A stretch of DNA of 64,000 nucleotides from Microvelia longipes (taxonomy: Eukaryota; Arthropoda; Insecta; Hemiptera; Veliidae), in NCBI GenBank assembly GCA_018340805.1, contig JACMZG010001908.1, positions 39,484,105 to 39,548,104 on the forward strand, read 5' to 3'. Of this stretch, positions 59,005-64,000 are shown one piece after another. The translations under genes were made by a program, and so were the position numbers. Position 1 is the first letter of the stretch, and every line of letters starts with the position of its first letter. The notes under the pieces are model-generated. The model saw only the letters and a list, made by a program, of their open reading frames with translations. It made no database searches and had not been told where the DNA came from.

Positions 59005-60005
59005 AAGAATTGTATATGAATGCTATAAGACTGTGAGGAAGGCCTTTTTTACCGTAGCGACTATATTTTTACTGTCGGAGCAAAGCGAGACAGTTATAGG
59101 AGGAGCCGAGGTAAAAAAGGTATTCCCAGTCGTGTAGAATATGCAATTTTTTGGGCGTAGTTATAGTAAACAACTTTTTAGAAGGAAACCCGTAAAATGT
59201 TTAAAAATTTGCCGGTAAACTTATTCCGATCGCCTCGTTGGCCAAAAGTTTCAACACTGGCATTTCTCCTACTTTTATGGGATTTAAAGTGCCCACTTTA
59301 AAGCCGCCCGAAAAACAATATTTTAACTTTGCACTTTCGCACAAATAAATGTCTATGAGGTCTCTAAATACACTAAATAAGTCTGCTGCTAATACGGGTT
59401 TAAGTTTCTCGCTACCAAAAACAGCAATTTTTTGGCAAGAAGGAAAAGATAGGAGGTTCAAGGCGGCGTATTTTCAATGTCGGAAATACTATCCATGATT
59501 ATTAAACACTTAAAAATAAATATTTAAAATAACTCACTTTCTGAAAATAAAATTTTGTTAACAAAAACATTCGATTATTTATTAGATTTTTAAATATTAT
59601 TGAGTTATTTTAAATATTAAATTAAAAATAAATATTTAAAATATAACTAATAACTGTTTTTGGTAGCGAGAAACTTAAACCCGTATTAGCAGCAGACTTA
59701 TTTAGTGTATTTAGGCACTTTAAATCCCATAAAAGTAGGGAGAAATGCCAGTGGTTGAAACTTTTGGCCAACGAGGCGATCGAAATAAGTTTACCGGCAA
59801 ATTTTTATACATTTTACGGGTTTCCTTCTAAAAAGTTGATTACTATAACTACGCCCAAAAAATTGCATATTCTACACGACTGGGAATACCTTTTTTACCT
59901 CGGCCTCCTATAACTGTCTCGCTTTGCTCCGACAGTAAATATAGTCGCTACGGTAAAAAAGGCCTTCCTCACAGTCTTATAGCATTCATATACAATTCTT
60001 TTATC
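59005..60005. repeat. Inner inverted repeat of the foldback
   Basis: The left arm (59005-59430) begins AAAGAATTGTATATGAATGC and includes GGCCTTTTTTACCGTAGCGA, ACTGTCGGAGCAAAGCGAG and CGTAAAATGTTTAAAAATTT. It returns inverted at about 59655-60005. The right arm lacks roughly 70 bp (the segment around 59296-59365). A minus-strand frame in the left arm (59461-59201, 86 codons) is destroyed in the right arm and is not recognised. Confidence 0.75.
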
Positions 60006-60057
60006 TCCAGACGGTATATAATACGAATTAATGACTAGATTTAAGAGAGTAAGAATC

Positions 60058-60112
60058 ACTTTTTACTCCCAGGGAGTAAAAAGTACTTTTTACTCCCTTG
60101 GGAGTAAAAAGT
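60058..60112. repeat. Two adjacent perfect palindromic hairpins (ACTCCC/GGGAGT)
   Basis: ACTTTTTACTCCC and its exact complement flank one base at 60058-60084, and the same arms flank two bases at 60085-60112. They lie left of the recombinase fragment; related hairpins lie to its right (61095-61221). Confidence 0.85.
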
Positions 60113-60536
60113 ACAGTTGCCAACTTAACTTAATAAATCGACAAACTGAATAGTTATAATTATTTTTATTTGAAAACTAAGATACCTATAAATAAGAAGA
60201 TATACAAGAATAAGATGTATAAAAAAAGAATATAACATTAACAATAATTTTAAGTAGAACTAGTGTAATGCTAATAATAATATAAGAATAAATAATTTAA
60301 AAATAAAAACTAGTTCTTTATTTAAAAGTAAAAAAAATTAAGTTGGCTATCCTGATTTTTTTAAAAATCACTTTAAGATTGCACACTCGTTGTTTTTTTT
60401 TTTCGACAAAATATCATTAAATCAAAGTTTTTTAGTTTAAAACCTTAGCTTTAACTGTTTAACCTGTCTTAAACTTTTATAATTAGATCAAATATTACTT
60501 ATAACTGCTCTAATATTCTACTCTAATATTTCAATT

Positions 60537-60957
60537 ATGTCAGATAATTTGTTTGTGATATTGACGAACTTTTTTAACAATACACCTCCTGACATTGCTA
60601 TTGAAGCGAACTTGGTAAAAGAAAACTTGTTACCAACGAAATCGAAAAAGTTATATGACAAAGCAAGTAACAATTTAATAGTTGGTGTCATGATCATAAT
60701 ATACAACAAGTAAGTGAAAATGCATTGCTTGTTTATTTAATAATGATGAAAAACAAAAAAAGCGTCACTGTATTCAATGATCAAATCATCTTTGCTTTGT
60801 GAGAGAAACTTTTGATATCAAAAGCTATGCATCACTAATAGCATTATTAAAGAGAAAAAACCAAGGTTATGTTGCAAAGAAAGCGAATGTTTTTACTAAG
60901 AATCAAGTTGAAGACTTTTTGCATAATTCATCAAACGACGAGTTTCCTATGATAAAG
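60537..60957 (+). pseudogene. Crypton-type tyrosine recombinase, N-terminal fragment
   Basis: An ATG at 60537 opens a frame with IAIEANLVKENLLPTKSKKL and YDKA, the usual start of the core-binding domain (LLPxKSxxxYxxAY). A frameshift leads to CHDHNIQQVSENALLVYL, then after a further break FDIKSYASLIALLKRKNQGY and VAKKANVFTKNQVEDFLHNS, finishing at PMIK with a GTAAGA donor-like site. This is the DNA-binding half of Crypton/KIAA1958-like tyrosine recombinases. The catalytic half (R...HxRY) is absent. The frame breaks make it inactive. It sits between clusters of palindromic hairpins that may mark the original element's ends. Confidence 0.75.
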
Positions 60958-61090
60958 GTAAGATAATTTTCAGTTGAAAAATCTTGAAAAAAAGAAATGA
61001 AAAAGACATTCTTACTTTATTTTCATGTCGACGTCTGGAGATAAATCTTGTATGCACCTTGGAGTAAAATGCCATTATTCCCTCGCAATA

Positions 61091-61221
61091 ATTCCTCCCT
61101 CGGCTTCGCCTCGGGAGTAAATAGCTATAACTCCTCGGCTTCGCCTCAGGAGTTAAACAATAAATCCCGGCTTCGCCTCAGGATTTAAATCCTTTGGTTC
61201 CTCGGCTTTTGCCCAGGAACC
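61091..61221. repeat. Cluster of four hairpins, common loop and different complementary arms
   Basis: Four units share the core CGGCTTCGCCTC (the last diverged to CGGCTTTTGCCC). Their outer arms differ yet pair: CTCCC/GGGAG (61095-61117), TAACTCC/GGAGTTA (61128-61155), AAATCC/GGATTT (61162-61186) and GGTTCC/GGAACC (61196-61221). The GGC-TTC-GCC core forms the apical stem. Confidence 0.85.
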
Positions 61222-62370
61222 AACATGATGCTCAGGGAATAATGACATTCTTTACTCCCTTTGTGCATAAATAACTATATAATATATTTAAAAAGGATGT
61301 CTCCACCCTTTTTAGTATATGACTTTTATATAACACTTACTTCAATCACATACTAAGTTTTCAACGTCTCAATTACTCATAATTGATCAATGACTATCAA
61401 TATTTGCTAATTAAGGAATAGGTACTGTTTTGGATATAGTGTTTATCAACTCCATCAATGGATGGAGCTTAAAAAATTGGTTTATTACCGTACTATGTAC
61501 AAGTAAATAGCGAATCCGATGTGACCGTAGGTATATATTGGTGAGGATGAGCAACGAACAAGGGAGCCAAAGTAAAGCAACATAATAATGCTACTCAATT
61601 TAAGTGAGATTTTTACCAAATATTGATCCACTGCAGCAAGCTACTGAATATTATTGTTGGTACTAAATTGATAATTAAGCTGGGGCACAAGGAAAAGAAA
61701 ATCTAGATGGAGTAAGAAATGCTATCACTCCTAACCAGCCATATATATAAACTGTGTCCGCAAGTAGTCCTTGAAATGTATTTAATAAGAAAACCTTAGT
61801 TTATAAAACCTCTACTAGAATGCGCTAATGTCGGATAAAGACTACAACAACTAGAAGGGTGATGCAATTCCTAACGTACTTATTATACTTCTTCAATTAT
61901 TTTTATTGTAAATCCCAACAAAAACTCCTACGTGCAAGAATAAGATTCTAGTCCAGCGAAATAAGTTTTAAGAACATAGAATATGGAGTAAGTTGATCAT
62001 TTCTTCTCTTTGAATTTTACACTTTAAGCTTCTGAGGTACTATTAAAGACTAAACAGAAACATTACAACTGTGATAGCTCGACTTCAATGTGTGTGTATT
62101 TTAGAAGACTATAACCAAAACGGGGAAATTCACTCTGAGGTAGGATACTTGACAAGAGGGGTGTACCTCAAGGCTTAATTTAAGGTCCATTACTGTTCAC
62201 TAAGTGCTGACAGAGACAGTAGTTTATAAACTATTCTAAGTTCATTAAATATAATTAATCAAAAACTGAGTACCTAAAAGAAGATATGCTAATTCGAGGA
62301 TACAAAATAATAAACAATATCGTTGAACATAATAAATTACAAAAAATACTAGGAACTACAAAATCTGCCA

Positions 62371-62694
62371 ATTCTGCTTCGAATAGAGAGTAAACTAATA
62401 GAAACTACGCTCGCACCTGTGATGCAAAGTTAGGGGACTTTTTTCGAGGCATCCCTAAATATATCCAATTAGATTCCTAAAATAAAATTTTAACTATTTA
62501 AAAATTCGTTGACTAGACTAGTTCATTTTTTTCCAATATGTATCTAAACTGAATCTCATCTGGTAAAAAATTATTGTTTTTGTGGTTTTGAACAGAATGT
62601 TTAAACAGATAGATGTCAAACATTGATTGAAAAATTACCTGAATAACGTGCTTTTGGGAACCATAGTTTATATATGTAGTTTATTTAAATTGTA
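62371..62694. other. CAP intron DNA, nothing recognised
   Basis: Unique AT-rich intron sequence between the foldback and an (AT)n tract. Confidence 0.4.
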
Positions 62695-62713
62695 TATTAT
62701 ATATATATATATA

Positions 62714-62750
<37 letters not shown>

Positions 62751-62786
62751 TATATTAAATTATAATAATATATATATATATATATA

Positions 62787-62858
<72 letters not shown>

Positions 62859-62861
62859 ATC
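62695..62861. repeat. (AT)n microsatellite
   Basis: Irregular TA repeat about 100 bp from the donor of the upstream CAP exon. Confidence 0.9.
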
Positions 62862-62964
62862 GGATTGTAATTGTAATTGACCATCAGTATATGAAATTTT
62901 TAAATTCAACTTTGCTTTGATGGAATTCATGGAGTGGATTTAGGATATGCATATGTTTGCTTAC

Positions 62965-63157
62965 CTGTTCCTTGTTGTGATCCACTTTGAGTATAGTTGT
63001 ATTTTTCCTCCTGGCTGTACCAAACATTACAAGCCGTAAATCCATCGATTATTCCGTTGCTAGACATCAGATTTTCTCCATAGCCTTCTTCACTGTGCAC
63101 TAATCCAGCGTCTTGCTCTGCTAATAACTCAGCATAGCTTTGTGCAAAATTGTTTAA
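62965..63157 (-). CDS. Tandem CAP-domain protein, exon encoding the middle of CAP domain 1
   Basis: Acceptor CTTTATAG at 63158 and donor GTAAGC after 62965 bound a 193-base exon, phase 0 in and phase 1 out. It encodes LNNFAQSYAELLAEQDAGLV, HSEEGYGENLMSS, FTACNVWYSQEEKYNY and ends GSQQGT, joining in frame to GHFTQLVW at 55794. His (LVHS) and Glu (GENL) of the CAP tetrad are present, so domain 1, unlike domain 2, keeps its cavity residues. The exon coding for the first helix, and any signal peptide, must lie right of 63157; I do not see it before 64000. The intron to the next exon is about 7.2 kb. Confidence 0.9.
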
Positions 63158-63204
63158 CTATAAAGATTTAGGAACAATTTAGAGAATTAAAATTAAAAAG
63201 GTTG

Positions 63205-63865
63205 TATTCAACCGCAAGTTGAAGAAGCAATCAGAGAATCAGCTACCGTCGATACTTGCTGTTGGATATGAATATCCCTGGACCGGTTTCGGCATAACGC
63301 CATCATCAGTAGGCGGCAACACTCGAGCTCTCAACTAATAAAGTAATATCAGTGATTTACTTCTAGTCTCAATGAGCACGACGAGCCCTCTGAAGTCGGA
63401 AAGGGTTTATAAAGGGAATGTGTACGGAGTCAAGGCCGTGACCCTGAGTAGTAAGGTGTGTGAGTCAGGTGTGCGTGTGAGTCATCTGACGTTATGATGT
63501 TTTGTGTATTTTATTATGATGTGTACCGGTGTCATGGTTTTCCCGTTTTCGTTTTTTGTCAAGTTCTGGTTTAAGTACCGAAAAAGTAATGTCCGAATTG
63601 AAAGTAAGTTGTTCGTTAATAATGGTCTTGTCATGACAGAACTAACAATGATGATGAATTTCGAATGATAAAACAGTTTTCACTTATAAGCATTACATTT
63701 TGCTTGTTAGATTTCATAGGCGTCTTGGTAAATTTTACTGTGTCAAATGATATATTAAAAATAGGGTGTATAATATGAAAATAATTTTCTATAACTTGGG
63801 TATCTTGAGCCACCTTAATCTTGAATATCCTTAGAACTATGCTCGCTTTAGATTTAGTCGAGGTC
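63205..63865 (-). pseudogene. Penelope-like element 3' fragment with hammerhead-like motif
   Basis: Minus-strand frames at 63813-63631 and, after a shift, about 63630-63510 resemble the C-terminus of Penelope-type proteins: FNISFDTVKFTKTPMKSNKQ, then LISENCFIIRNSSS and HDKTIINEQLTFN. About 200 bp downstream (minus strand) is CTGATGA, T, helix GGC/GCC around GTTAT, and GAAACCGGTC (about 63312-63285). The copy is 5'-truncated and frameshifted. It would sit in an upstream intron of the CAP gene in the same orientation. Family assignment is less certain than for 39.2 kb. Confidence 0.5.
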
Positions 63866-64000
63866 TGGTTGGAGTCTCACTGATTTTAAACTAGCACTAA
63901 AAATCTTATTTACTAACGTAATATAATATACAAAATAATAAAAATGTTTTGCAAATATTTTATGGAAAATGTCATGCCAGGTTGTAATTTCCTTAAATTT
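63866..64000. other. Right edge, nothing recognised
   Basis: AT-rich sequence running off the window; probably intron of the CAP gene. Confidence 0.3.

Larger units (their letters stand above)
57606..62370. mobile_element. 4.8-kb composite foldback structure in the CAP intron
   Basis: The left arm (57606-58997, including a ~300-bp insertion at about 57670-57975) and right arm (61283-62370) are near-identical reverse complements. They share TTTTGTAGTTCC, GTATCCTACCTCAGAG, GCACGTAGGAGTTTTTGTTG, CTTGTTCGTTGCTCATCCTC and AAAGGGTGGAGACAT. The spacer holds a second inverted repeat (59005-60005) and a recombinase fragment (60537-60957) between hairpins. No gene for the outer element is visible, so it is either non-autonomous or the product of an inverted duplication. 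Confidence 0.8.

Noticed and set aside
59201..59461. 86-codon minus-strand frame in the inner inverted repeat
   Set aside because: The mirrored copy in the other arm is destroyed by a deletion, and I recognise no family. It is kept only as part of the repeat.

Overview
This window is from an AT-rich, repeat-dense animal nuclear genome, most likely an arthropod and plausibly an insect. The signs are intron-split genes with GT-AG junctions, long (AT)n tracts, and degenerate metazoan transposons (Penelope-like, Jockey/CR1-like LINE, pogo/Tigger, Crypton-type recombinase, hAT-like, MITEs). There is no bacterial-style gene density, operon or plasmid feature. The species cannot be named from the sequence.

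Host genes lie only in the right-hand quarter. At 48.56 kb a plus-strand gene begins whose first two exons encode a SOWAH (sosondowah)-type N-terminal domain; two tiny downstream exons are tentative. On the minus strand, four exons (63157 down to 52702) form the 3' part of a gene with two CAP (GAPR-1/PR-1-like) domains in tandem. Its first exon(s) lie beyond the right edge. Two CAP exons fall within the possible extent of the SOWAH gene on the opposite strand. A 7.2-kb CAP intron (55795-62964) is packed with nested mobile DNA.

The left three quarters (1-48 kb) are intergenic. The dominant dispersed repeat, present as about a dozen copies, carries a segment resembling the 3' half of 5S rRNA, including its internal Pol III promoter, and ends in a T-run. 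A tRNA-derived SINE is present in three copies, one with a perfect 11-bp target duplication. Tandem DNA includes a 4.1-kb satellite of ~86-bp monomers with higher-order duplications (24.0-28.1 kb), GTCGAC-based arrays that flip orientation (37.4-39.0 kb), 34-bp and 28-bp minisatellites, and many (AT)n blocks.

The most complex locus is 57.6-62.4 kb. Near-identical arms of about 1.1 kb face each other around a second inverted repeat and a decayed Crypton-type recombinase fragment. That fragment is bracketed by small hairpins whose outer arms differ but remain complementary. Five copies of a CTGANGA-helix-GAAA motif, two of them downstream of Penelope-type coding ends, suggest hammerhead-like ribozymes.
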